Notes: generated from the sequence alone by a model not told the origin. Shown: positions 45,021 through 54,898, counted from the stretch's first letter. The stretch is 64,000 bases of DNA from Flavobacterium jumunjinense (GCF_021650975.2 NZ_CP091285.1:1178001-1242000), one strand, 5' to 3'. Made by a program: numbers and translations.

Positions 45021-45028
45021 TACCTTTG
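45021..45028 (+). promoter_or_regulatory. Candidate -7 box (TACCTTTG) for gpsA
   Basis: TACCTTTG fits TANNTTTG, 24 bases before the ATG; a TTG lies 12 bases upstream, shorter than ideal. Confidence 0.35.
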
Positions 45029-45052
45029 AATTTCCTAAAAATTTTATAAAAA

Positions 45053-46045
45053 ATGGAAAAACCGAAGTTTGCTGTCATTGGTGGAGGGAGTTGGGCAACT
45101 GCAATTGCAAAAATGTTATGTGAAAACCAAGAAAAAATTGCTTGGTATATGAGAAGCACCTACGCACTAGAATGTATTAAACATCAAAAGCATAACCCTA
45201 ATTATTTAAGTTCTGTTCAGTTTGACAATGACAAATTAATATTGACGAATGATATTAACGAAGCTGTAGCATTTGCTGATTATGTTATTTTCGCAATACC
45301 TTCTGCATTTTTAAAAGGTGAATTGGAAAAACTTACTGTAGATTTATCTAATAAAATTATTTTTTCAGCTATTAAAGGAATTGTACCTGAAACAAGCTTA
45401 ATTGTTGGTGAACATTTTCACACACAATACAATATCCCTTATGATAATATTGGTGTTTTAACTGGTCCTTGTCATGCCGAAGAGGTTGCAATGGAGCGTT
45501 TATCATATTTAACTATTGCTTGTAGCGATAAAGATAAGGCAAAATATGTAGCTGATAACTTAAGTTCTTACTACATTAAAGCAAAAACTACCGATGATAT
45601 TATTGGTACCGAATATGCAGCTGTTCTTAAAAATATCTATTCTATTGCGGCTGGTATTGCGCATGGCTTAGGTTATGGTGATAACTTTCAAGCAGTATTG
45701 ATGAGTAATGCAATTCGTGAAATGAAGAAATTCATTCGAAAAGTGCACAAAATGAAACGAAATATCAATAATTCTGCTTATTTAGGCGATTTATTAGTGA
45801 CAGGTTATTCTGTATTCTCTAGAAATAGAATGTTTGGAAACATGATAGGAAAAGGATATACTGTAAAATCTGCACAAATGGAAATGAGTATGATTGCAGA
45901 AGGCTATTATGCTGCAAAAAGCGCTTACAAACTTAATCAAGAACATAAAGCAGACACACCTATAATTGACGCAGTTTATCGCATCTTATATGAAGGAAAA
46001 GAAGCTAAAGAAGAGTTTAAAAAACTAACTGAAAAATTAAATTAA
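45053..46045 (+). CDS. gpsA: NAD(P)-dependent glycerol-3-phosphate dehydrogenase
   Basis: 330 residues. Rossmann GGGSWATAIAKML at the N-terminus, VIFAIPSAFL, GVLTGPCHAEEVA and the catalytic EYAAVLKNIYSIAAGIAHGLG are intact. Makes sn-glycerol 3-phosphate for phospholipid synthesis. Monocistronic in appearance. Confidence 0.95.
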   Translation: MEKPKFAVIGGGSWATAIAKMLCENQEKIAWYMRSTYALECIKHQKHNPNYLSSVQFDNDKLILTNDINEAVAFADYVIFAIPSAFLKGELEKLTVDLSNKIIFSAIKGIVPETSLIVGEHFHTQYNIPYDNIGVLTGPCHAEEVAMERLSYLTIACSDKDKAKYVADNLSSYYIKAKTTDDIIGTEYAAVLKNIYSIAAGIAHGLGYGDNFQAVLMSNAIREMKKFIRKVHKMKRNINNSAYLGDLLVTGYSVFSRNRMFGNMIGKGYTVKSAQMEMSMIAEGYYAAKSAYKLNQEHKADTPIIDAVYRILYEGKEAKEEFKKLTEKLN

Positions 46046-46172
46046 AAAAGTGATTTTTTATCGTTAAGAACAATAAAAATTTAATTAATTGATTTTCAAA
46101 ACATTAACTTCGTTTTGTTTCAAAACCAAATAAAATAAAGCATTGAAAACCAATTGATTAAAAACGATTCCC

Positions 46173-46200
46173 TTGGTATTAAAAATAGATAGTAATTTCG
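46173..46200 (+). promoter_or_regulatory. terC promoter: TTG-N17-TAATTTCG
   Basis: TTG at 46173-46175 and TAATTTCG at 46193-46200 match the flavobacterial pattern with one base off in the -7 box. Confidence 0.4.
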
Positions 46201-46221
46201 CGGAATAAAATCAAAAAAATC

Positions 46222-47199
46222 ATGGATTCTCTAATTAATCATCCAGTTATTTTAACTGTTTTTGCAGTTGTAATTTTCGCTATGTTACTACTTGACTTAG
46301 GTGTTCTTAACAAAAAAAGTCATGTGATTTCAAACAAAGAAGCTGCTTTTTGGTCTGTTTTATGGATTTCATTAGCAATGGGTTTTAGTGGAATCATATA
46401 CAACTATATGGGATTCGAAAAATTTGCACAATTTCAAGGAGCCTATTGGATAGAAAAAGCATTGTCTGTAGATAATTTATTTGTCTTTATATTAGTTTTT
46501 GGTTACTTTAATGTAGCAAAGGAATCTCAACATAAAGTACTGTTTTGGGGAGTTTTAGGGGCTTTATTTTTTAGAGCAATATTTATATTTTCAGGTGTAT
46601 GGATACTCAATTACACTTATTTACCAGAAATATCACTTCTTGGTCATACCGCTAAGATAAACTACCTATTAACTATTTTTGGAATCATCCTAATTGTTGC
46701 CGGTATAAAATCTTGGTTTAGCGACAGTGGAGACGATGGCGAAAAAGATTTTTCAAAAAGTCCAGGCTCGAAACTTGTCCACCGATTCTTCAAAGTAAGT
46801 CCGAAATTTGATGGAGATAAGTTTTTCACCATACAAAATGGAATAAAAATGGCAACTCCATTACTTGTAGTAGTTACCATAATAGAATTTACAGATTTAT
46901 TATTTGCTGTTGACAGTATTCCTGCAATATTTGCAATTGCACCAGATGATCCTTTCATTCTTTATACATCTAACATTTTTGCAATATTAGGATTGCGTTC
47001 TTTATATTTCCTTTTAGCTAATTTCATGTACATGTTTAGTCGCTTGCATTATGGATTAGCTTTAATTCTAGGATTTATAGGTGTGAAAATGATTATCGCA
47101 CCATTTTTCCATATATCCTCTTTAGCTTCGCTAGCAGTTGTTGGTGGTGTTTTAGCAATATCTGTCATTTGGTCTGTAGTATTTCCAATTGAAAAATAG
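46222..47199 (+). CDS. TerC/Alx-family integral membrane protein
   Basis: 325 residues with about nine membrane segments and the conserved acidic residues EKALSVDNLFVF and EFTDLLFAVDSIPA of the TerC family. Members are linked to manganese export or tellurite tolerance (Alx is regulated by a pH-responsive riboswitch in E. coli; I see none here). Followed by a 9-5-9 palindrome and a sigma-54-like promoter. Confidence 0.9.
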   Translation: MDSLINHPVILTVFAVVIFAMLLLDLGVLNKKSHVISNKEAAFWSVLWISLAMGFSGIIYNYMGFEKFAQFQGAYWIEKALSVDNLFVFILVFGYFNVAKESQHKVLFWGVLGALFFRAIFIFSGVWILNYTYLPEISLLGHTAKINYLLTIFGIILIVAGIKSWFSDSGDDGEKDFSKSPGSKLVHRFFKVSPKFDGDKFFTIQNGIKMATPLLVVVTIIEFTDLLFAVDSIPAIFAIAPDDPFILYTSNIFAILGLRSLYFLLANFMYMFSRLHYGLALILGFIGVKMIIAPFFHISSLASLAVVGGVLAISVIWSVVFPIEK

Positions 47200-47284
47200 A
47201 ATAAGCTGTGTAAAAAGAATACATCTTCTTTAATTTTTTCATAAAATTTACACACTTTCAAAAACACATTAACAAATTAAAAAC

Positions 47285-47307
47285 ATGATTAACAGCTAGT
47301 TAATCAT
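47285..47307. promoter_or_regulatory. Perfect palindrome ATGATTAAC-N5-GTTAATCAT (candidate enhancer site)
   Basis: Two perfect 9-bp arms with AGCTA between. It lacks a T-tract, so it is not a usual terminator. Centred about 60 bases before the predicted transcription start of the next gene, it is a plausible binding site for the NtrC-type regulator encoded downstream. Confidence 0.5.
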
Positions 47308-47329
47308 TATAATACACAATGAATATAAC

Positions 47330-47345
47330 TGGCACATTTTTTTCA
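47330..47345 (+). promoter_or_regulatory. Sigma-54-like promoter (TGGCAC-N5-TTTCA)
   Basis: TGGCACATTTTTTTCA matches TGGCAC-N5-TTGCA with one mismatch in the -12 element. The predicted start is near 47356, 11 bases before the PepSY-like ATG. Confidence 0.45.
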
Positions 47346-47366
47346 TACTAAATAGAAAAAATTGTT

Positions 47367-47663
47367 ATGAAAAGAATCATTTTATTGGCGATCTTCGGTT
47401 TCGCATCAATTTCAACTTTTTCAGTTGAAAAAAACACATCTGTAAAAACTCAGATAACAGTAGCACAGGAAGAATATAAAGAATTACCTGTAGACAAATT
47501 ACCAACAGCAGTTAAGGAAGCAGTGAAAAAAGACTTCGAAGGAGCTGTAATTACTAAAGCTTATATTAACGAAGACAAAGAATACAAGCTAGAGTTACAG
47601 CTTGAAACAGTTACACAAACTGTGTTTATAGATGCTAATGGTTATTGGCTAGAAAAAGAATAA
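47367..47663 (+). CDS. Small secreted PepSY-like protein
   Basis: 98 residues: signal peptide (MKRIILLAIFGFASISTFS), then one PepSY-like unit LPVDKLPTAVKEAVKKDFEGAVITKAYIN...VFIDANGYWLEKE. Periplasmic PepSY proteins often act as inhibitors or signal sensors. Upstream of, and separated by a terminator from, a two-component regulator. Possible output gene of that system. Confidence 0.75.
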   Translation: MKRIILLAIFGFASISTFSVEKNTSVKTQITVAQEEYKELPVDKLPTAVKEAVKKDFEGAVITKAYINEDKEYKLELQLETVTQTVFIDANGYWLEKE

Positions 47664-47685
47664 ATTTATCATCATTTATTTATTT

Positions 47686-47718
47686 AAAAATGCTATCTCG
47701 ATGAGATAGCATTTTTTA
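47686..47718 (+). terminator. Rho-independent terminator after PepSY-like gene
   Basis: AAAAATGCTATCTC, GAT, GAGATAGCATTTTTT: perfect 13-bp stem followed by a T-tract. Confidence 0.88.
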
Positions 47719-47758
47719 TATTATATTTAGCATGAAATAATTATAAAAGAAGAATCAA

Positions 47759-49099
47759 ATGCCAAAGATATTAATCATTGAAGATGATAATACTTTCAAC
47801 AACATGCTTTTACACTTTCTAAAGCGTCATGATTATGAAGTTGTACAAACGTTTACTGCGAATGAAGCTCTAGACCAAGTTGAACTTCATTCCTTTGACA
47901 TAATTCTTTCTGACTTACGCTTACCCGATATTGATGGATTAACTTTACTTTCTATTTTAAAAGAAAGACAAAAAAACACCCCATTTATATTAATGACTGC
48001 CTATGCAGACGTAAAAACAGCAGTTAAAGCAATGAAAATTGGTGCTGCTGACTACATTTCTAAACCTTTTGTTCCTGAAGAAGCTTTGCTAGTGTTGCAG
48101 AAAATTATTTCAAATTCTAAAACAGAAAACAAAGAAATCATTGTAGTAGAAAAAGAAAAAATAGAAATTCCAACATCAGGTTATTATTGGGGAAATGGAA
48201 TTGCTTCTATTACTTTAAAAAAACATATTGATCTAGTTGCTCCAACAACTCTTTCTGTTTTAATAACAGGAGAAAACGGAACAGGTAAAGAAGTAGCTGC
48301 AAAAACAATACACGACAAAAGCAACCGACACAAAGGTCCGTTTGTAGCTGTAGATTGTGGAGCAATTCCTAAAGATATTGCTAGCAGTGAATTTTTCGGG
48401 CATATTAAAGGTTCGTTTACTGGTGCTATTAATGACAAAATTGGGTGTTTTGAAGCGGCTAATGATGGAACACTCTTTTTGGACGAAATAGGTAATTTAT
48501 CCTATGAAAATCAGATTCTTCTTTTGAGAGCGATTCAAGAAAGGAAAATTAAAAAAATTGGATCAAACAAAGAGATTGACATTAATATACGTTTGATTAC
48601 TGCAACAAATGAAAATCTAAAAAATGCTGTTGAAAATGGCAACTTTAGAGAAGATTTATTTCATAGATTAAATGAGTTTTCTGTACAAATTCCTGCTTTG
48701 AGAGATAGGAAAGAAGATTTAGAAGCATTTTCGTATTTATTCTTAGAAAAAGCTGCAATTCAATTAGAAAAAAATGTGACAAAAATATCCAAAGATGCTT
48801 TAACTATTTTTTATCAATACCATTGGCCTGGAAACCTTAGAGAGCTACAAAATTACATCAAAAGAGCCACGCTTTTAAGCGCAGAAGACACTATTGAAGT
48901 AAATAGTTTGCCCGAAGAACTAACCTCGTCAGAAAAACAAGAAAACAATTTTCAATTTGGATTAAAAGATGTTGCTGAAAAAGCTGCAATAACCAATGCT
49001 TTGTCCATTGCTAAAGGCAATAAGTCTAGAGCAGCTGAGCTCTTAGGTATTTCTAGAAAAACATTATACAACAAAATCAATCAATATGAATTAACATAA
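47759..49099 (+). CDS. NtrC-family sigma-54-dependent response regulator
   Basis: 446 residues. Receiver domain with IIEDD at residues 5-9 and phospho-Asp in ILSDLRLPDIDG; AAA+ domain with GENGTGKEVAAK and a GSFTGA loop (family usually GAFTGA) followed by LFLDEIG; Fis-type HTH at the C-terminus, NKSRAAELLGISRKTLYNK. It should activate sigma-54 promoters, so the PepSY gene upstream is a candidate target. Its end overlaps the convergent sensor kinase by 23 bases. Confidence 0.93.
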   Translation: MPKILIIEDDNTFNNMLLHFLKRHDYEVVQTFTANEALDQVELHSFDIILSDLRLPDIDGLTLLSILKERQKNTPFILMTAYADVKTAVKAMKIGAADYISKPFVPEEALLVLQKIISNSKTENKEIIVVEKEKIEIPTSGYYWGNGIASITLKKHIDLVAPTTLSVLITGENGTGKEVAAKTIHDKSNRHKGPFVAVDCGAIPKDIASSEFFGHIKGSFTGAINDKIGCFEAANDGTLFLDEIGNLSYENQILLLRAIQERKIKKIGSNKEIDINIRLITATNENLKNAVENGNFREDLFHRLNEFSVQIPALRDRKEDLEAFSYLFLEKAAIQLEKNVTKISKDALTIFYQYHWPGNLRELQNYIKRATLLSAEDTIEVNSLPEELTSSEKQENNFQFGLKDVAEKAAITNALSIAKGNKSRAAELLGISRKTLYNKINQYELT

Positions 49100-51461
49100 G
49101 ATTCTCTTTAAAAACATTTAATCTTTTAAAGAGTAATTGAAGCATTATTGTAAGCTCATTGTCAATTCCATTTGCCTTACAATCAACCTCAATAGTATTT
49201 AGCAAGAAAAAAATATCTTTCTCTTTCAATTGTCCTACCATAGTTTGCATTTTATGACACAATGAAATTATCTTTTTCTCATCATTATTCTTAACTCCTT
49301 CTTCTAAATATTGAATATCTAAGGTTAATTCTTCAATGTATTTTTTTATAAACTGATTAATTGATTCTTCATCATCACCTAAGTAAGTTGCTAAAATAGA
49401 TTTATAACTTGTTGTGTTTTTCTCTATATTTTCAATTTTTTTACCTGATAAATTAGAAATACAATTTAAAAGTTGATTTGGTGTATAAGGTTTAGGCAAA
49501 AATCCATCAAATGAAAATGATGATTTAACCGCGTCTTCATAGGGCATTTGACCACTAACAACAATTGCTTGTACATTATTAGCTGATGGAATTTTTCTCA
49601 ACTGTGTAAGAAAAGCATATCCATTCATTTTAGGCATATGAATATCTGTCAGAACAAATGAAGGTAATTCTTTTTTACAAAAAGCAAGTGCTTCATTCCC
49701 ATCGGAAAAAGTATACACCTCTTCAAAATATGGTGTTAATAAAGCTTTTGCTAATTGTATTTGAGAATTATCATCATCTAAAATAACACAACTCTTTAAT
49801 TCAATTTCATTAGTGTTCTGATTTTTTTCTTTAACTCTAAATGGCAAATCCACAGTAAAAGTCGTCCCTTCTCCTAGTTCGCTTTCTAAATGAATACTTC
49901 CTTCTAACAAATCGGTTAATCGTTTACAAATAGACAATCCTAAACCAGTTCCTCCATACAAAAGTTCAATTTGTTCATTTTCTTGTGTAAAGGAATTGAA
50001 GATTTTCTCAAATGACTCGAGCGGTATTCCAATTCCAGTATCTTTTATTGCAATTAAAAGACGATCTTCTTCAATTTTAGTAATAATTGTTATGCTACCA
50101 TTCAACGTGAATTTATAAGCATTACTTATTAAATTATATAAGATCTGTCTTATTTTATTATAGTCTCCATAATAAATCAGATTTTCAGTATCGTCGATAT
50201 CATATAACAAATCAACCGTATCTTTTTGATGTAAATCAGCTATATTTTGACCCGTTTCTTCTAATAACTCATTCAAATCAAACTCTTGAAAAAGTACTTT
50301 TATTTTTCCTTTTTCCATTCGAACATAATCTAATAGATCTAAAACTAATTGTTCGATATAATGTGTTGCTGATTTAATTTTTAATAATTTTTCTCTTTTC
50401 TCGAATGAGCCTTCGTTTTCTAATAATTGAGCACTATAGCCAATTAACGACTGTAATGGTGTTTTTACATCATGACTAACCGATGCCATTAATTGCTCTC
50501 TAGATTCTAAAATTACTTCTGTCTTTTGTTTTTGCAACTCTAACTCTTCTCTGTAATTTTTATTTTTAAGAAAATCTACAGACAAAAGAAAAAAGAAAAA
50601 AACCACAATTAAAAAACAAACTATCGCTGCAATTGATAAAAGCCGAAGGGATTTCTCTTGACTCTCAATTTTTTGTTTTTTATTCTTTGCGTGTTCTAAA
50701 TCGCTTGTCTCACGCAACTTTGCAATTATACTTGTAATTTTTTGAGCAATGATTAATTCGTTTTCAAGCAACTTAACCTCTTTGCTTTTTATGACTACAG
50801 AATGTTGACTTCTCTTTTTCTGAGATTCTAATAATATTATCTTCGAAGCTGTCAATATCGAATCTGCTTCTTCATGAGATATTGAGTTCGTACCATCTTT
50901 TGGCACATTACTATTCAGGTAGTCTACATAGTCTTGTGCAACTTTTCTTTGATAAGGAGTTAAACTATTCGCGTTTTTAAACAGATTTTTAATTTTTAGC
51001 TTACCTTTCTCTTTTTCTATGTTTTCAATCTTCTTTACAAGTTGATTAATAGGTAAAGAATTATTTCCCTTCATTTGAACATCAATCAACATTAGAACAT
51101 TATATTCTTTGTCTTTCAAACATTGTTTTAAGGAATCGATGACAACTCTATCTTCCTTTAAAACATCATTTTTTAATGTATCTAATTTTAAAATTATTTC
51201 GTCATTATCATTAAGAAAAGCAATAACACTTTCTCTGGATTTTGTCTGCATAGCAATTTGCGACAGATTATCAGTTCTATATAGATCTTTTATCAGTTCT
51301 GTATAAACCATTTGGCGCTCATCAATATTATCTGACTTTAACAACTGATTTAGTTTTGATTGTTGTTGAAACAAATACCAAACAGAAAAAGCCATTAACC
51401 CTAACAACAATAGATAGCTAAGTAGAAGTTTAAGGGAAGTATATTTAGAAATTGAATTCAT
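49077..51461 (-). CDS. Hybrid sensor histidine kinase
   Basis: 794 residues. Membrane segment near residues 10-28, a periplasmic domain of about 240 residues, a second membrane segment around 274-298, HisKA with SVSHDVKTPLQS, HATPase with NLISNAYKF, DTGIGIP and GGTGLGLSICKRL, a receiver domain with VLTDIHMPKMNG, and a final Hpt-like helix with LCHKMQTMVGQ. The Hpt and receiver suggest a phosphorelay. Likely partner of the convergent NtrC-type regulator. Confidence 0.92.
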   Translation of the reverse strand: MNSISKYTSLKLLLSYLLLLGLMAFSVWYLFQQQSKLNQLLKSDNIDERQMVYTELIKDLYRTDNLSQIAMQTKSRESVIAFLNDNDEIILKLDTLKNDVLKEDRVVIDSLKQCLKDKEYNVLMLIDVQMKGNNSLPINQLVKKIENIEKEKGKLKIKNLFKNANSLTPYQRKVAQDYVDYLNSNVPKDGTNSISHEEADSILTASKIILLESQKKRSQHSVVIKSKEVKLLENELIIAQKITSIIAKLRETSDLEHAKNKKQKIESQEKSLRLLSIAAIVCFLIVVFFFFLLSVDFLKNKNYREELELQKQKTEVILESREQLMASVSHDVKTPLQSLIGYSAQLLENEGSFEKREKLLKIKSATHYIEQLVLDLLDYVRMEKGKIKVLFQEFDLNELLEETGQNIADLHQKDTVDLLYDIDDTENLIYYGDYNKIRQILYNLISNAYKFTLNGSITIITKIEEDRLLIAIKDTGIGIPLESFEKIFNSFTQENEQIELLYGGTGLGLSICKRLTDLLEGSIHLESELGEGTTFTVDLPFRVKEKNQNTNEIELKSCVILDDDNSQIQLAKALLTPYFEEVYTFSDGNEALAFCKKELPSFVLTDIHMPKMNGYAFLTQLRKIPSANNVQAIVVSGQMPYEDAVKSSFSFDGFLPKPYTPNQLLNCISNLSGKKIENIEKNTTSYKSILATYLGDDEESINQFIKKYIEELTLDIQYLEEGVKNNDEKKIISLCHKMQTMVGQLKEKDIFFLLNTIEVDCKANGIDNELTIMLQLLFKRLNVFKENLMLIHID
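49104..49133 (-). other. Inverted repeat within the kinase 3' end
   Basis: CTCTTTAAAA, 10-base loop, TTTTAAAGAG: perfect 10-bp stem inside the coding end of the kinase and just beyond the regulator stop. May slow transcripts that enter the convergent gene; low T-content after it. Confidence 0.35.
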
Positions 51462-51480
51462 TTAAACGTTATATGAAATA

Positions 51481-51488
51481 CAAATATA
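51481..51488 (-). promoter_or_regulatory. Candidate -7 box (TATATTTG) for the hybrid kinase
   Basis: Minus-strand TATATTTG fits TANNTTTG, 20 bases before the kinase ATG. Confidence 0.4.
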
Positions 51489-51532
51489 GTATTTAGAAAA
51501 ACATTGATCCCATTCCTGTTTTTAATTGATAC

Positions 51533-51577
51533 AAATTCTGCTTTATCAAGACGTTGAACATTAATAAAGCAGAATTT
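51533..51577 (-). terminator. Hairpin between GH92 gene and kinase
   Basis: AAATTCTGCTTTAT and ATAAAGCAGAATTT are perfect 14-bp arms with a 17-base loop, 10 bases after the GH92 stop. T-tract is short. Confidence 0.6.
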
Positions 51578-51586
51578 AAAAATTAA

Positions 51587-54364
51587 TTATTTCACCGTTA
51601 TTTCGTCAATAAAGATAAAAGCATCTCCATTAGAAGGATAGCCTTGATGCCATTCAGGTAATTTTCCAAAGTTGTATGCTTTTATTTTTACAAAACGCCC
51701 CTTTGCGTCTATATCGCTAGAAAACCCCTTAATAACCGTATTATATTCTTTTGGATCTACACTATTATCTATCGTTGCTACTTTTTTAAATGTCACATTA
51801 TCTTCAGAAATATAAAATTCAACTTTTATTGGCATTAAAATCCAAGAGCGCGTGTCTTGCAGAAAATTTGCACTTATATTTTTAATCTTTTTACTTTCAT
51901 TCAGATCTATAACCGCTTCAAAATCTTGAGATTGATAACCTTGCCATTCTCCTTTTCGCCAATTTTCATTACCATAAATTCCGTCTATTAAACCTTCTGC
52001 TCCACCTGCATGGTATTGTGAATTGAATTTCGATTTAATCTCAATAGTGTAGTCATTTGGTTTTTTGAAGAATTGTGCGGAAATGGTGTCACTGATATTA
52101 TATTGATTTTCATATAAATAAAAACGAATATTTGCTGATTCTTTTAACAATATCTCTTTTTCAAATAATTCAAATTTTGAATTATTAATACTATAAAATA
52201 TTTTCGCATTTTTATTCCAAGCTTTAAAATTAATTGGTAATTCATTCTTAAAGGATTTACTTTTTGCTTGAATTACTGGCACTTGAGTAATAGTTGGATC
52301 AGCTGCATATGCCAATATTTCTGTGGCTACTGAATCGAAATATTCGATACTTTTAATTTCTGAACCTATCAAAATAGATTTTGAAGTATTATTTTCTAAG
52401 TTAAGTTTAATTTTTTCAAAATAGGGTTTGGTCTTATTCCAAGAATTTCCAGCAGGAGTTACTTGATACATTCCCATTGAACTCAACACATACCAAGCAC
52501 TCATTTGTCCGCAATCTTCATTACCTATTAAACCATCTGGTGTGTTTTTGTAGAAATTATCCAAGATGTATTTTACTTTTTCATTTGTTTTTTCTGGTTT
52601 ACCGATGTAATCATACAAATAAGCCATATGATGACTCGGTTCATTTCCATGTGCATATTGTCCAATTAGACCTGTTACATCTACTTGTTCACGACCTGTA
52701 GTTTTACTTTCACTGTTGAACATTTCGTCTAATTTGGCTTCAAATTTTTCTGGCCCACCATAAGCTTCAATCATCCCTTTAATATCTTGTGGCACGAAAA
52801 ACGTGTATTGCCAAGCATTGCCTTCGGTAAAGTTGTTATTGACTTCTTTTGGGTCGAAAGGTTTTTCCCAACCACCATTTTTCTTTGGTCTGATGAAACC
52901 CGTTTCCCAATCGAATAAATTCTTCCAATTTTGAGAACGCTTCATGAAATATTGATAGTCTTCATGATTTTCTAAAATAGCAGCCATTTGTGCAATACAC
53001 CAATCGTCATAAGCATATTCTACTGTTTTAGAAACACTTTCATGATCATCATCAATCGAAATGAAGCCATTTTTTTTATAAGCTTCTAAACCTAAAACAT
53101 CTCTCATGGCAGAAGCTTTACTGGCCTCGAATGCTTTCTCATAATCAAAGCCTTGAATTCCTTTTACCATAGCATCAGCAATTACAGAAACCGAATGATA
53201 GCCAATCATACAATCGGTTTCATTAGAAGCTAATTCCCAAACCGGCAATCTTCCGCCTTGTTCGTATTGTTTGATGAAAGTATTAATGTAATCTGACGTT
53301 CGTTTTTTATCAATTAGAGTATATAATGGATGTGCCGCTCGAAAAGTATCCCAAAGCGAAAAAACGGTATAATAATCAAATCCTTCAGCTGTGTGAATTT
53401 CATTATCTCTACCTCTATATTTTCCATCTAAATCTTGAGCTATATTTGGTTGCATCATTGTATGATATAAAGCGGTGTAAAAAATCGCTAACTTATCTTT
53501 ATCACTAGAAGTTACTTCAATCTTAGATAGTTCTTTGTTCCATAAAGCTTCAGTATCTTTTTTTACTTTTTCAAAATCCCAATGTTTGATTTCGGAACTG
53601 TTCAATTTAGCTCCTTCATAACTCGTTGGAGAAAGCGATACTTTTACCAGTATTTTTTCTCCTTTTTTAACTTGTTTAGAAAACACCATGCCTTTTGTTT
53701 CAACTGCCTCACCATGTCCCTTTGATATTTTACTTGCTAAAACTTTATCAATAGAAACATTAAACTCAATTCGTGCATATACATACTGATTGGTCGCCCA
53801 AGCTTCGCTTCTTCGTAAAACCTCAACCGTTTTATCATCAATAACACGAATTCTTCCTTCCAATAACTTATCACGATGGTTTAAATCCAAAATAATATTA
53901 GCTTGACCTGTTTTATTGAAAGTATATTCATGAAAACCCACTCGTGTTGAAGTGGTTAATCGCACATCAATATTGTGTTTATCTAATTTTACGCTATAAA
54001 ATCCTGCTGATGCTTTTTCATTATCATGAGAAAATGTAGAAGAATAAACTTTATTATCGAATGAAGGCTCTCCAATAGTTGGCATTAACATAATGTCGCC
54101 ATAATCTGAAACACCTGTTCCATTTAGATGTGTATGAGAAAAGCCATAAATCAAATTATCCGAATAATGATACCCAGAACAACCATCCCAACTTCCATCA
54201 ATTCGTGTGTCTGGAGATAATTGAACCATTCCATAAGGTGTTGTTGCTCCTGGAAAAGTATGACCGTGCCCACCAGTTCCGATAAAAGGGTTTACGTGTT
54301 TTGAATAGTCTTGTGCAAATGAATAATTTGCGATAAAAAGTAGTGATAAAAGAAAATTCCTCAT
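51587..54364 (-). CDS. GH92-family alpha-mannosidase, secreted
   Basis: 925 residues with a signal peptide (MRNFLLSLLFIANYSFAQ). PFIGTGGHGHTFPGATTPYGMVQLSPDT is the GH92 opening; SIDDDHESVSKTVEYAYDDWC and GNEDCGQMSAWYVLSS are the calcium/catalytic blocks. The C-terminus (VIDLNESKKIKNISANFL...) has a discoidin-like domain. Exo-acting on alpha-mannans or N-glycans outside the cell. No SusC/D pair lies nearby. Confidence 0.93.
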   Translation of the reverse strand: MRNFLLSLLFIANYSFAQDYSKHVNPFIGTGGHGHTFPGATTPYGMVQLSPDTRIDGSWDGCSGYHYSDNLIYGFSHTHLNGTGVSDYGDIMLMPTIGEPSFDNKVYSSTFSHDNEKASAGFYSVKLDKHNIDVRLTTSTRVGFHEYTFNKTGQANIILDLNHRDKLLEGRIRVIDDKTVEVLRRSEAWATNQYVYARIEFNVSIDKVLASKISKGHGEAVETKGMVFSKQVKKGEKILVKVSLSPTSYEGAKLNSSEIKHWDFEKVKKDTEALWNKELSKIEVTSSDKDKLAIFYTALYHTMMQPNIAQDLDGKYRGRDNEIHTAEGFDYYTVFSLWDTFRAAHPLYTLIDKKRTSDYINTFIKQYEQGGRLPVWELASNETDCMIGYHSVSVIADAMVKGIQGFDYEKAFEASKASAMRDVLGLEAYKKNGFISIDDDHESVSKTVEYAYDDWCIAQMAAILENHEDYQYFMKRSQNWKNLFDWETGFIRPKKNGGWEKPFDPKEVNNNFTEGNAWQYTFFVPQDIKGMIEAYGGPEKFEAKLDEMFNSESKTTGREQVDVTGLIGQYAHGNEPSHHMAYLYDYIGKPEKTNEKVKYILDNFYKNTPDGLIGNEDCGQMSAWYVLSSMGMYQVTPAGNSWNKTKPYFEKIKLNLENNTSKSILIGSEIKSIEYFDSVATEILAYAADPTITQVPVIQAKSKSFKNELPINFKAWNKNAKIFYSINNSKFELFEKEILLKESANIRFYLYENQYNISDTISAQFFKKPNDYTIEIKSKFNSQYHAGGAEGLIDGIYGNENWRKGEWQGYQSQDFEAVIDLNESKKIKNISANFLQDTRSWILMPIKVEFYISEDNVTFKKVATIDNSVDPKEYNTVIKGFSSDIDAKGRFVKIKAYNFGKLPEWHQGYPSNGDAFIFIDEITVK

Positions 54365-54476
54365 TTTACAGCTTGAATTAGACTATAAAATTGAGGAATT
54401 TTTATGAGGATTGCAATATTTTGTGTTTTCTACTTTTTTCTAAGTTCTTAACTCATTTCAAACTAACAGAAAAAAA

Positions 54477-54884
54477 TTAAACCGCCATTATTCCTTGGTT
54501 TGGAATAATAGGTAAATCGATTTTTGCATTTTTATTTATACTATTTTCTTTGAAGATAAATTTCTTATCAAACATTTGGCTTCCAATAAAATAAGACAAC
54601 ATAAATTCGTTCTCTAATTGCAACACATTGTTCTCTAAAAACTCTATTTTAACTGCCGTTTGTGGCTCAACTTTTGCAAAAGCATGTCGCAATTGCATCG
54701 TGTTTCTTTCTTCACCATTTATTAAACCATACGCTCGAGAAATAAGCATTGCCATTTCTAAAGTTTCATTGGTTGCGTTTAATAAATAAGCGTACCAACA
54801 ATTTTCTTGAAAATCATCGCTCCATTCTTGTATTGCTACAATATGAACATTTTCTACTTTTGGGATTATAATGTCTTTTTTCAT
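54477..54884 (-). CDS. Conserved flavobacterial protein next to pheS
   Basis: 135 residues from the ATG at 54884 (the reading from 54896 uses a TTG). Unrecognised. Mostly beta-strand pattern (VHIVAIQEWSDDFQENCWYAYLLN, VKIEFLENNVLQLENEFMLSYFIGS). No transmembrane segment or catalytic motif visible. Follows pheS with a palindrome in between. Confidence 0.7.
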   Translation of the reverse strand: MKKDIIIPKVENVHIVAIQEWSDDFQENCWYAYLLNATNETLEMAMLISRAYGLINGEERNTMQLRHAFAKVEPQTAVKIEFLENNVLQLENEFMLSYFIGSQMFDKKFIFKENSINKNAKIDLPIIPNQGIMAV

Positions 54885-54898
54885 GATATTAAACAATA

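Noticed and set aside
49104..49133. Terminator for the NtrC-type regulator
   Set aside because: The stem lies inside the coding end of the kinase and lacks a strong T-tract; kept only as an inverted repeat.
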